Part shown: piece by piece, positions 35,055 to 43,084 of the stretch
Layout of the letters: each line of letters opens with the position of its first letter
Numbering within the stretch: position 1 is the first letter of the stretch
Assembly (NCBI GenBank): GCA_002500665.1
Contig: DLRY01000078.1
Span: forward strand, 1-46,712
Length of the DNA stretch: 46,712 nucleotides
Direction of reading: 5' to 3'
Source: Opitutia bacterium UBA7876
GTDB taxonomy: Bacteria; Verrucomicrobiota; Verrucomicrobiia; Opitutales; Seribacteraceae
The notes under the pieces: model-generated
What the model was told of the DNA's origin: nothing
Databases searched by the model: none
What the model saw: only the letters and a program-made list of their open reading frames with translations
Position numbers and translations under genes: made by a program

Positions 35055-36224
35055 ATGAAGACATGCCATTTGCTCATCCTGACCCTTTTCTCCGCTTTTC
35101 CCGCTGCGCATCCCTTGTGGGCGACGACCGTCTTCAAGGCGGGGGAGGATGGCTATCGCATCTACAGGATTCCCGCCGTGGTAAAGGCTTCGAACGGTCA
35201 TTTGCTCGCTTTTTGCGAGGCCCGTCAAGGGGGGGATGCAAGCGAGATCGACCTGGTCGTCAAGCGGTCCGAGGATGAGGGCAAATCCTGGGGCTCCCTC
35301 AAGGTCGTTCAGGAAAGTTCCGATTTCGTAAAGGTCCTCGGTGGACGAACCAAGGACATTACGATCGGCAACCCAGCTCCCGTCGTCGATTTGCTCGATC
35401 CCGATCACCCGGGCAGAATCTGGCTTCCTTTTACGTTGGAGAACGACCGGGTTTTCGTGGTCTCGAGCGATGATCACGGGGCCACTTGGTCGGACCGCCG
35501 GGAAATAACCAAGAGCGTGAAGAAGAAGGGTTGGGGGTGGTATGCGACCGGTCCCGTTCATTCCATCCAGTTGCAAGAGGGAAAGCACCGGGGCCGCTTG
35601 GTCGTTCCCTGCGATCACCGGGTCGGCAAGGCGGGCAAGGACGGAGGACCTCTCGGAGCCCATGCCGTGATCAGCGACGACCATGGAAAGACCTGGAGGC
35701 TCGGGGCGGTGGACGACAGCTATGGCGACGGCTTGAATGCCAACGAAACCACGGTGGTCGAGCTGGAGGACGGGACCCTTTATTTCAATACCCGCGACCA
35801 GCATGGCGAGGCGAAGGGAACCCGGGGAGCTGCCTTGAGCGAGGATGGTGGGGAAAGCTTTCAATCAGGCAGTCCCGACTGGAAGGGCTTTCGCCCCTTG
35901 GCGGGGGTCCTTGATCCTCCCGTCGTTCAATGCGCCCTCTTGGGCGTGGGCAAGGGATTGATCGTCTTTTCAGGCCCCGATGAGAACGGGCCGTCAGGGA
36001 AGGGCCGGAGCGACCTGCGGCTGCGCTATTCCACCGATGAAGCCAAGAGCTGGAAGGACGGGCCGCTGATCCACGTTGGCCCGGCCGCTTACAGCGACCT
36101 GGTCCTGGTGCGCGAGGGAATCCTCGGGGTTCTTTTCGAGGCCGGAGACAAGGGACAGAGGAGCAGCTATCAGCGAATTGAGTTCAAGACCCTCCCGCTC
36201 AAAAAGATTGTCGGATCGAAATGA
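35055..36224 (+). CDS. Exo-alpha-sialidase (GH33, BNR/Asp-box)
   Basis: 389-residue secreted sialidase that would release terminal sialic acid from glycans. Signal peptide about residues 1-23. The GH33 active site can be read in order: R38 of Y-R-I-P, E55 in C-E-A-R, an acidic candidate at D61 or D66 in G-G-D-A-S-E-I-D, E231 in N-E-T-T, R247 in F-N-T-R, R322 or R324 in D-L-R-L-R-Y-S, and the nucleophile Y346 in A-A-Y-S-D-L. Asp-box repeats occur at about 72-79, 137-145, 207-214, 262-269 and 326-333. Its stop overlaps by four bases the start of the kelch-SSS fusion, so release and uptake of the sugar are translationally coupled. All key residues are present, so activity is expected. Confidence 0.92.
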   Translation: MKTCHLLILTLFSAFPAAHPLWATTVFKAGEDGYRIYRIPAVVKASNGHLLAFCEARQGGDASEIDLVVKRSEDEGKSWGSLKVVQESSDFVKVLGGRTKDITIGNPAPVVDLLDPDHPGRIWLPFTLENDRVFVVSSDDHGATWSDRREITKSVKKKGWGWYATGPVHSIQLQEGKHRGRLVVPCDHRVGKAGKDGGPLGAHAVISDDHGKTWRLGAVDDSYGDGLNANETTVVELEDGTLYFNTRDQHGEAKGTRGAALSEDGGESFQSGSPDWKGFRPLAGVLDPPVVQCALLGVGKGLIVFSGPDENGPSGKGRSDLRLRYSTDEAKSWKDGPLIHVGPAAYSDLVLVREGILGVLFEAGDKGQRSSYQRIEFKTLPLKKIVGSK

Positions 36225-38848
36225 ACCGGACGCTTGTTCTCTTTCTCCCCGTTCTGCTCTGCCTGAGCCAAGTCGCGGCCGGGTCATCCCCGGTTGCCTG
36301 GGAAAAAGGGATTCCGATCCCGGATGAACATGGGTTTGCCGGTCCGTTTGCGGGGGTTTCGTCGGGCACCCTCGTGGTTGCAGGCGGAGCGAATTTCCCG
36401 GATTCTTATCCGTGGGAGGGTGGAAGGAAGGTTTGGCACGACCGGATCTTTCTCCTGCCCGAAGGCTCCAAGGAGTGGACGGTTTCCAGCCTCAAGCTGC
36501 CCAGGGCCCTGGCCTACGGTGTTTCGGTCAGCCTGCCCGAGCAAAACAACTCCATCGTCATGCTGGGCGGCAGCGACGCAGAGAACAAGCCCGTGTCGGA
36601 CGTCGCCATGCTTACGCTCAAGTTCGTCGACGCGGGACCGGAGGTCCTCCTGCAGCCCCTTCCTCCCTTGCCCGTCGCCCTGGCCGAATCAAGCGGGTTG
36701 GCCATGGACGACAAGATATACCTCTTCTCCGGAAGATCGCCCGAGGGAACCGTCCGCAAGGCATTCCGGATGGATTTCGGGAGTTCTCCACTCAAGTGGG
36801 AGGAACTTTCCTGGCCCGAAAAAGCCCGGGGGAGGATGCACTCGGTGGTCGGTTCGCATGATGGAAAGATCTTTCTTTTCGGTGGTCGGGACTCCCAGTC
36901 GGATTCGGAACTCGAACATCCGGAGGACCGCCTGGAGGCTGAAGAACTCGATTTCCTGCGCGATTGCTACCGGTTCGATCCGGATGCGGGCAGGTGGACC
37001 CGGATCGCCGATCTTCCCCAAGGTTCCTCTGCCGCTCCCTACCGGGCAATTCCTTCGGGAAGCTCGCACTTGCTGATGCTCGGGGGCGTAACCGCTCCTT
37101 ACGTCGAGGAGCAGGTGGCCGCCCGGCCCGAGATCAATGGTCAAGGGCACGAGCACCCCGGTTTCCCCCGGACGGTTCTTGCCTATCACGTCCTCACCGA
37201 TACCTGGGTCGAAGCCGGTGAACTGCCTGCTGAAATGGACGTTCCCGTAACGGTCCCGGTCGTCTTCATGCCAAACGGAGAATACCTCGTACCCTCGGGT
37301 GAGAAACAGCCCGGAGTGCGTACCACTCAGGTTTTCAAGGGAAAGATTGTCCGTACTTTCTCCTCCTTCGGATTGCTCAACTGGCTGGTGGTCGGGCTTT
37401 ATCTTCTTCTGATGGTGTCCATCGGATATTTCTTCATGAAGAGAGAGGCCGCTTCCTCGACCGATGCCTATTTCCGGGGAGGCAAGCGGATTCCCTGGTG
37501 GGTGGCCGGTCTGTCGATCTTCGCAACCATGCTCTCGGCCATCACCTTCATGGCAATTCCCGCCAAGGCATACGCCAGCAATATGAATTCCTGGATAGGG
37601 ATGTGGCCCATGATGATCATCATTCCTCTGGTCGTGTTTTACTACCTTCCTTTCTTCCGCAAGCTCAACGTAACCTCGGCTTACGAATTTCTCGAGCAAC
37701 GCTTCAACTTGGCCTCCCGGTTGATCGCGAGCGCCCTGTTCATGCTCTTTCACGTCGGGCGGATCGCGATCGTTCTTTACCTGCCTGCCTTGGCTTTGTC
37801 CAGCGTGACGGACATCGATATCTACCTGGCGATTCTTTCCATTGGCATCCTTTGCATCGCCTATACCGTCATGGGAGGGCTGGAAGCGGTGGTCTGGACG
37901 GATGCGATCCAGGCAATCGTGTTGCTCGGGGGAGCCCTTCTTTGCATCCTCGTGATCGTTTTCCAGATGGAGGGTGGACTGGGGGCGATCATCGAAGTTG
38001 CCCAAGCCGATTCCAAGATCCTGACCGTTGACTGGGGAACCTTGGATTTCGGCTCCGCTACGAATTCCGCCTGGGTCATTCTTGCAGGCTTCATGTTCGC
38101 CTCCCTCCCGTCCTACACGGCCGGTCAGGACGTCGTCCAGCGCTACGTCTCCACCCCAACGGAAAAGGAAGCGGCCCGCTCCCTGTGGCTGAACATGCCC
38201 ATGGCAATCCTCGGATCCCTCCTCTTCTTCAGCCTCGGCGTTGCCCTCTATGCCTTCTACCAAACCCAGCCCGCCCTGCTTGATCCGGCTATGGAACGAA
38301 ACGATGGAATCCTTCCCTTCTTCATCCTTCAAAACCTGCCGGTGGGGGTTTCGGGGTTGATTGTGGCAGGTATCTTCGCCGCCGCCCAATCGACCATTTC
38401 CTCTTCCCTCAACTCGGTGGCCACCGCTTACGTGACCGATTTTCACGGGCGCGTGCTAAAGCCCGGCTCTTCGGACAAACAAAGGCTGAAGGTTGCGCAA
38501 AGGGTAGTTTTGATTCTTGGCGTCATCGGAATATCGGTGGCCTCATTGATTGCCTACACGGGCATGAAGTCGGCTTTTGATTCCTACAATACCTTCATCG
38601 GGATGGCTCTCGGTCCGGTGGGCGGAATCTTTTTTCTTGGCGTGTTCACCAAGCGCCCGTGCGGGCACAGTGGCTTAATCGGAGCACTAGTCGGGTTCCT
38701 TACCGTGCTGGCGATTCACTTCGCCCGCTCGTCGGGTTCCATCGACCTGTGGCCCGTCCTCAATGGCTTGATCAGTTTTTGCGTAACGGTGCTGGCCGGA
38801 ATGACCGTGGGAGCGTTTTCGGCTCCCCGGGCTAGAGCAGCCCCCTGA
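36221..38848 (+). CDS. Kelch mutarotase-like domain fused to sodium:solute symporter
   Basis: 875-residue fusion. A signal sequence (1-20) leads into a six-bladed kelch-type propeller (about 25-375) with G-G-A-N-F-P, M-L-G-G-S-D, L-F-S-G-R, L-F-G-G-R and M-L-G-G-V blade strands. This resembles NanM and the cyclically permuted mutarotase family, which equilibrate sialic acid anomers. The rest (about 380-875) is an SSS-family symporter with some 13 membrane segments. It contains the family segments G-G-L-E-A-V-V-W-T-D and S-T-I-S-S-S-L-N-S-V-A-T, the latter near the expected sodium site. The gene overlaps the sialidase by ATGA, so the likely cargo is the sialic acid it releases. The signal and topology place the propeller outside the cytoplasm. 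The last 17 bases overlap a convergent gene. Confidence 0.9.
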   Translation: MNRTLVLFLPVLLCLSQVAAGSSPVAWEKGIPIPDEHGFAGPFAGVSSGTLVVAGGANFPDSYPWEGGRKVWHDRIFLLPEGSKEWTVSSLKLPRALAYGVSVSLPEQNNSIVMLGGSDAENKPVSDVAMLTLKFVDAGPEVLLQPLPPLPVALAESSGLAMDDKIYLFSGRSPEGTVRKAFRMDFGSSPLKWEELSWPEKARGRMHSVVGSHDGKIFLFGGRDSQSDSELEHPEDRLEAEELDFLRDCYRFDPDAGRWTRIADLPQGSSAAPYRAIPSGSSHLLMLGGVTAPYVEEQVAARPEINGQGHEHPGFPRTVLAYHVLTDTWVEAGELPAEMDVPVTVPVVFMPNGEYLVPSGEKQPGVRTTQVFKGKIVRTFSSFGLLNWLVVGLYLLLMVSIGYFFMKREAASSTDAYFRGGKRIPWWVAGLSIFATMLSAITFMAIPAKAYASNMNSWIGMWPMMIIIPLVVFYYLPFFRKLNVTSAYEFLEQRFNLASRLIASALFMLFHVGRIAIVLYLPALALSSVTDIDIYLAILSIGILCIAYTVMGGLEAVVWTDAIQAIVLLGGALLCILVIVFQMEGGLGAIIEVAQADSKILTVDWGTLDFGSATNSAWVILAGFMFASLPSYTAGQDVVQRYVSTPTEKEAARSLWLNMPMAILGSLLFFSLGVALYAFYQTQPALLDPAMERNDGILPFFILQNLPVGVSGLIVAGIFAAAQSTISSSLNSVATAYVTDFHGRVLKPGSSDKQRLKVAQRVVLILGVIGISVASLIAYTGMKSAFDSYNTFIGMALGPVGGIFFLGVFTKRPCGHSGLIGALVGFLTVLAIHFARSSGSIDLWPVLNGLISFCVTVLAGMTVGAFSAPRARAAP

Positions 38849-39734
38849 GTTCCTTTAGGTGGCGGGGGATCGCCGTGAAGGGATCCTCCTTGGCTTCGTA
38901 TTCAAGCACGACGTAGCCACGGTAATTCGCCTTCTTGAGGATTCCAATGAGGCGCTTGAAGTCGGCCGGCACCTTCTTGCCTGACTTATCCCGGAGCTCG
39001 ACCTTGAGCTGAACGGTGGCGGCATAGGGAGCGGTCCGCTCGAAGGCTTCGTAGGCGTCCTTGTCGATGAAATTCCCGGAGTCCAGATTGACCGCGAACC
39101 AAGGGGAGTCCACTCTTTTCACGATGGCTTCCAAACGGCGGGAATCCATTAGGAAATCATGATTTTCCAAGGCGAGGATAATCCCCTTTTCGCCCGCCCG
39201 CTTGCAGGCTTTGCTCAGGTTTCGCACCGCGTTGTCGATCGCTTGTTTCTCGGAGACTCCCTTGGGGGCCTTGCCCGCAAAGACCCGGATGATGGGACAT
39301 CCGATGGCGGAGTAGTGGTCGACCCAGGTATCGACGTGATCGTGCCATTTTTCCAGTTCCGGACCGTCGGGAAGGGTAAAGACGTTGCGTATCGCCCCGC
39401 TGCTTACGTCCAGCCCGTGCAGGTGGGCCTTCCTTTTCATTTGAGCAAGATAATCCGGGGTGATCTCCTTCGGGAAGAAATAGGAGGTGGGCTCGAAGCC
39501 GTCCAAGTCCTGAGAGGAGCACCAGTCGATGAAGCCCATCATGTCCATGGCTCCGGGCGATCCGGGCTTGGCGGTGAGCTGCCCGCGGAAGGAATAGGCG
39601 GCCAAACTTAGTTTCAATCTTGGGCTTCCCGCGCGCTTGATGGGTCCGATTGCGGAGGAGGAGAAGGGGGCGAGAGAACCGGCCAAGGCGATTCCCCGGC
39701 AAAACTTCCGACGGGTCGAGGTAGGTTTGTTCAT
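38832..39734 (-). CDS. Tat-exported sugar isomerase/epimerase-like TIM barrel
   Basis: 300-residue protein of the xylose-isomerase-like TIM-barrel superfamily (AP endonuclease 2 fold). A Tat signal (T-R-R-K-F-C-R-G at 7-14, then a hydrophobic run) sends it out of the cytoplasm. Barrel landmarks are L-S-L-A-A-Y-S-F-R-G, G-F-E-P-T-S-Y, L-E-N-H-D, N-L-D-S-G-N-F and V-V-L-E-Y-E-A. The E and D residues of L-E-N-H and N-L-D-S-G-N and the late E of L-E-Y-E are likely metal ligands. V-Q-L-K stands where many relatives have V-H-L-K. Such proteins commonly accompany DUF1080 and oxidoreductase genes in 3-keto-sugar or sugar-epimerising pathways. It converges on the kelch-SSS gene with a 17-base overlap and lies 69 bases downstream of the GH29-like gene. 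The exact sugar is unknown. Confidence 0.85.
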   Translation of the reverse strand: MNKPTSTRRKFCRGIALAGSLAPFSSSAIGPIKRAGSPRLKLSLAAYSFRGQLTAKPGSPGAMDMMGFIDWCSSQDLDGFEPTSYFFPKEITPDYLAQMKRKAHLHGLDVSSGAIRNVFTLPDGPELEKWHDHVDTWVDHYSAIGCPIIRVFAGKAPKGVSEKQAIDNAVRNLSKACKRAGEKGIILALENHDFLMDSRRLEAIVKRVDSPWFAVNLDSGNFIDKDAYEAFERTAPYAATVQLKVELRDKSGKKVPADFKRLIGILKKANYRGYVVLEYEAKEDPFTAIPRHLKELRGLL

Positions 39735-39803
39735 TCACAGAGGCAACAGGATTCCCCCTTCCTTTCCAAGGCAATAATTCGGCCTGCAAAAGCCGTGTCC
39801 AAG

Positions 39804-40904
39804 CTATTTTCGGGGTAGGTTCCTGCCCAGTTGAGCGAGGGTTTTGAGGACTTCGCCCGGAACTTTTCCATCCGGGGAGATGGGCGTGTCGAGGGTGACC
39901 AGTCCTCCCTCCTTGTTGATGGCCCCGATTCTTTCCGTCAGGACGTCGAGGTCGAACTTCGGCTTGGTGCCGGCCCCCCATCCATTGCTTACGGGCATGA
40001 GCAGGTGCCAGACGACCCCCTTGGGGGCGGGAAAGTTCTTGGGGGTGAGGGCTTTTCCTCGTCCTTTCTTGACCCGTTGGTAAAAGCCGTGGTTTTCGCC
40101 CGAGGTGAAGGTTTGGTGCGGGCATAATTTACCGCCCGTGCAAAGGGAGAGGAGAGGGTGGGCGCCTGCATTGAAGGCAAGCTCGGCATCCGGGTTACCC
40201 GAGCGTACCGCCTGGACCCAGGAGTCGACGTTGTGCTTCTCCTTTTTCAGGTCCTCGTAGGAATCCCTCATCTCGGTCTTGTACCCGTCGAACCACCACC
40301 CGGAAACGAGGTTGCCATAGCGTTTCGACCATTCCCCGCAGACGTCCCCCCAATTCTTGAGGAATTGGGGGTTGGGGGGCTGGTTTTCGCTGCGCAGGAA
40401 TCCTTTGACTTTGCGGGGGTGAGACATGGGGTCGATCTCGGGACCGACCGGTTTCCCGTTGATGCTGGGCAGAGTATCCTGCATGGCCTGAATCACCTTG
40501 TAGTGGCGCATGGGGGCCCGGGCGGTCATGTAGAGGATCAGCTTGACGTCCTGCTCGGCAAGTCCTTGAGCGATTTCCATGATCAGGTCGCGCTTCGAGG
40601 TCCAGACCCCGTTCTTCACGCCGAGCAGTTTTTCGTAGGCTTTGTTCGGGGCGCAGTACTTTCCCCAGTGCTGACCGATTACGAAAATGATGTAGTCGGC
40701 TTGCGTGCTTGCGACTGCCTGCGTGAACCCTTTTACGTCGAAGGAGTCGATGGTCCGGTTGTAGGACTCGGTCGAGTGGTCGACGAAAGCCTCGTAGTGG
40801 AACATCAGGCCGAACCTGCTGTGTTCCATCCACCTCTGCTTGGCCGAGCAGAGGGAGGCCGAGATGAAAAGGAGTGGTAGCGTGAGCAGGTATGATTTTT
40901 TCAT
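39804..40904 (-). CDS. GH29-like (alpha-L-fucosidase superfamily) secreted protein
   Basis: 366-residue secreted protein, signal about residues 1-21. The N-terminal H-S-R-F-G-L-M-F-H-Y-E-A-F (H36) resembles the R-F-G-x-F-x-H-W-G opening of GH29 fucosidases, and G-W-W-F-D206-G-Y resembles the segment that carries the GH29 nucleophile aspartate. The rest aligns poorly by eye, and the C-terminal beta-sandwich of classical fucosidases is absent: the chain ends soon after the barrel. It may be a short fucosidase, another retaining hydrolase, or an inactive relative. It lies 12 bases after the beta-lactamase-like gene and 69 bases before the TIM-barrel gene, all on the minus strand. Fucose is common on sialylated and sulfated glycans, so the context fits, but the substrate is not settled. 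Confidence 0.65.
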   Translation of the reverse strand: MKKSYLLTLPLLFISASLCSAKQRWMEHSRFGLMFHYEAFVDHSTESYNRTIDSFDVKGFTQAVASTQADYIIFVIGQHWGKYCAPNKAYEKLLGVKNGVWTSKRDLIMEIAQGLAEQDVKLILYMTARAPMRHYKVIQAMQDTLPSINGKPVGPEIDPMSHPRKVKGFLRSENQPPNPQFLKNWGDVCGEWSKRYGNLVSGWWFDGYKTEMRDSYEDLKKEKHNVDSWVQAVRSGNPDAELAFNAGAHPLLSLCTGGKLCPHQTFTSGENHGFYQRVKKGRGKALTPKNFPAPKGVVWHLLMPVSNGWGAGTKPKFDLDVLTERIGAINKEGGLVTLDTPISPDGKVPGEVLKTLAQLGRNLPRK

Positions 40905-40916
40905 GGTTGAGCAGGT

Positions 40917-42110
40917 TCAAGCTTCGTGGAAGGCGGGGATGAGGTAACCGGGGATTTCCCAAAGCATCTTGCCCATTCCCTTGTTGTGAGCGGTGGCGAC
41001 GATCACGAGGTCGAGGGTGGGGAGAATGAAGATGAATTGTCCGCCCGCTCCCCGTCCCTGGATGCAGGGGTATTTTTTTTGAGCAATTTCCCAGGTCTGG
41101 CGCCACCAGAAGTATCCGTAGTGATTGCTTGGACTTGTTTGGACGATTGGAGAGGTGGCCTTTTTTACGAATGCTCGGGGTAGGTGTTGTTTACCCTTCC
41201 ATTTGCCTCCATTTAGTACGAGCAGACCCATCTTCACCATGTCGCGGGAGAGCAAGCTTGAACCGGCGGCCGATTTGGGCAGACCGCTCAGGTCTTCCTG
41301 CCAGTGGTAAGAAAGGATGCCCATGGGCTTAAGCAGTTCGTCCCGGATGAAATCCTCTGCAGTTCCGGGGATGACGGCTTGAAGTATCTGCATCGTAATG
41401 GATGGATCGGAAGCTTGGTATTTGTAATCGCGAGGGTAGGGGGAGATGGGGGCGCTGAATTGAAGGTAAGCCTGAACCTGTCCTTGCCCGAGGAGTCCTT
41501 CGGGCTGGTCGATCAATTGCTGGATTTTTTTATGGGGGAGCCTAATCCCCGAGCTCATGTGCATGGCTTCGTGCAGGGTGATCTTGTCGGCCCCTTTGGC
41601 CAGTTTGGAGGCGTCCGGTATTTTCAGAAAGGAAAGGACGGGCTTGTTCAAGTCCTCCATGGAGAGGTGGCCCAGTTGCATGGCCCGGCCCAAGGCCATT
41701 GTCGTATACGATTTGGTGATTGACATCTGGTAGTGGGGGTAATTGGCCCGGCCCCGCCGGAAATAGGACTCGAAGAGGAGTTTTCCCTTGTAGGCAATGA
41801 GCAGGCTGTCGGTCTTGCCGCTTTTCGGGTTTTCCGAAGGCTTGGCCAATTCGCGGGCATACTTCAGGACGAGCTTTTCCATGCCGCCGTCCACGCCGAG
41901 CGTTCCTACCGGCAACTGATCCTTCCTCTGGCGGGGGGAGAGGCTAAGGAAGGGTTCGTCCAGGTAGGGAAGGTCCTTTTCCCGCTCAAAGGAGACGTCC
42001 TGGGCATTGAGGTCGGTGACCTCCGGAGCCAGGCCGTTGTCGGCCCTTGCCGCATTCAGGAGCAGGAACAAGCATGCCGGAAGCGGCAGGGCGGGGGCAA
42101 AGGCTTTCAT
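40917..42110 (-). CDS. Serine beta-lactamase-like hydrolase (class C / EstB type)
   Basis: 397 residues from ATG 42110, which starts the signal peptide (M-K-A-F-A-P then a hydrophobic core to about residue 23); the frame stays open upstream but overlaps the divergent promoter region. The catalytic S130-I-T-K133 lies in Q-M-S-I-T-K-S-Y. A later D-Y-K-Y-Q-A-S-D-P probably supplies the general-base tyrosine, and G-A-G-G-Q-F-I-F replaces the K-T-G box of beta-lactamases. This pattern is usual for esterases and peptidases of the family rather than true beta-lactamases. Deacetylation of the sialylated or acetylated glycan is a reasonable role (inference). First gene of a three-gene minus-strand set, divergent from the DUF1080 gene at 42235. 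Confidence 0.85.
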   Translation of the reverse strand: MKAFAPALPLPACLFLLLNAARADNGLAPEVTDLNAQDVSFEREKDLPYLDEPFLSLSPRQRKDQLPVGTLGVDGGMEKLVLKYARELAKPSENPKSGKTDSLLIAYKGKLLFESYFRRGRANYPHYQMSITKSYTTMALGRAMQLGHLSMEDLNKPVLSFLKIPDASKLAKGADKITLHEAMHMSSGIRLPHKKIQQLIDQPEGLLGQGQVQAYLQFSAPISPYPRDYKYQASDPSITMQILQAVIPGTAEDFIRDELLKPMGILSYHWQEDLSGLPKSAAGSSLLSRDMVKMGLLVLNGGKWKGKQHLPRAFVKKATSPIVQTSPSNHYGYFWWRQTWEIAQKKYPCIQGRGAGGQFIFILPTLDLVIVATAHNKGMGKMLWEIPGYLIPAFHEA

Positions 42111-42170
42111 GTTCTTGGGTCGGATAATGACGGGCGGGAGGTTGACTTCGGTTGATCCCGGGGAGGAAAA

Positions 42171-42176
42171 TATAAT
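42171..42176 (+). promoter_or_regulatory. Consensus -10 box
   Basis: A perfect TATAAT in the 124-base divergent gap between the beta-lactamase-like gene and the DUF1080 gene. The best upstream match to a -35 box, TTGACT at 42142-42147, is 23 bases away, too far for a standard sigma-70 spacer, so the promoter may be activator-dependent. The predicted transcript would carry a leader of about 50 bases. Confidence 0.4.
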
Positions 42177-42217
42177 GCTATCCGAATGCCTATGACATTG
42201 ACAAGAAGCAAGATTAC

Positions 42218-42224
42218 GGGAGGA
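42218..42224 (+). promoter_or_regulatory. Ribosome-binding site for DUF1080 gene
   Basis: GGGAGGA with a 10-base spacer to ATG 42235. Supports that start, which also opens on a signal peptide. Confidence 0.5.
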
Positions 42225-42234
42225 ATCGACCATC

Positions 42235-43068
42235 ATGAGATATACAACCCTGTTCACCTCCTCCATCCTCTTGGCCGCCCTGTCGGCCTTTGCCGCCAAG
42301 CAGAAGGAACCCGTGATCCGCAAGGAAATGCGCGGAAAGACGGAGTACATGTTCATCAACGGCATCAAGGTACACGAGGCCGATCCCAAGAAGCAGCCCC
42401 AGCCCAAGGTCGTGAAACCCAAGCCCTACGACGCCGAGGCCGCCAAGCCCCCCAAGAATGCCATCGTCCTCTTCGACGGGACTGAGGAGACCGTCTCGAA
42501 CTGGGTAGCGGGAAACGGCAAGCCGACCAAATGGAAGCTGGTGGACGGATCCCTCGAGTCCGTCCGGGGCGGAGGCTATCTGATCAGCAAGCAGGAGTTC
42601 GGCTCATGTCGGCTGCACGTCGAGTTCGCGACTCCAAAGGTAGCCAAGGGCAACGGGCAGGGCCGTGGTAACAGCGGGGTCTTCCTGATGGGTCAGTACG
42701 AGATCCAGGTCCTTGATTCCTACAATAACGTTACTTATCCGGACGGTCAGTGCGGAGCCCTCTACGGACGGGCCAAGCCACTGGTAAACGCCTCGCGCGG
42801 ACCCGGAGAGTGGCAGACCTACGACGTTACCTTCAATCGCCCCACTTTCGACGACAAGGGGAAGGTTACCCGAAAGGCCAAGTTTCACGTCGTCCACAAT
42901 GGTCACGTCATCCACGACAACCATGAACTGAGTGGCGGAACCGGCTGGCGCGGTCCCCATTCCATTTCCGAATACAAGAAGCATGGAGACAAAGGGCCGT
43001 TGAAGATGCAGGACCACGGCAACCCGGTCCGCTTCCGGAACATCTGGGTCGTGCCGATCAAGGACTGA
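42235..43068 (+). CDS. DUF1080 (3-keto-disaccharide hydrolase family) protein
   Basis: 277-residue secreted protein, signal about residues 1-20. A lysine- and proline-rich linker (about 22-75) precedes the jelly roll, which begins V-L-F-D-G-T and has a well-kept core: G-N-S-G-V-F-L-M-G-Q-Y-E-I-Q-V-L-D-S, then Q-C-G-A-L-Y-G and G-E-W-Q-T-Y-D-V-T-F. It is distinct from the tandem pair at 8075 and 8764: longer, with N-S-G-V-F-L instead of N-N-G-L-G. Family members hydrolyse 3-keto-glycosides. It has its own promoter-like region upstream and is followed after 16 bases by a propeller gene on the same strand. Confidence 0.9.
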   Translation: MRYTTLFTSSILLAALSAFAAKQKEPVIRKEMRGKTEYMFINGIKVHEADPKKQPQPKVVKPKPYDAEAAKPPKNAIVLFDGTEETVSNWVAGNGKPTKWKLVDGSLESVRGGGYLISKQEFGSCRLHVEFATPKVAKGNGQGRGNSGVFLMGQYEIQVLDSYNNVTYPDGQCGALYGRAKPLVNASRGPGEWQTYDVTFNRPTFDDKGKVTRKAKFHVVHNGHVIHDNHELSGGTGWRGPHSISEYKKHGDKGPLKMQDHGNPVRFRNIWVVPIKD

Positions 43069-43084
43069 CCTCGGCCCGGGTTCG

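Noticed and set aside
36689..38446. Very long antisense open frame under the kelch-SSS gene
   Set aside because: Low-complexity, charged, domain-free translation; explained by GC-rich codon usage on the other strand. The same applies to antisense frames at 2572-4209, 14833-16098 and 10162-11664.
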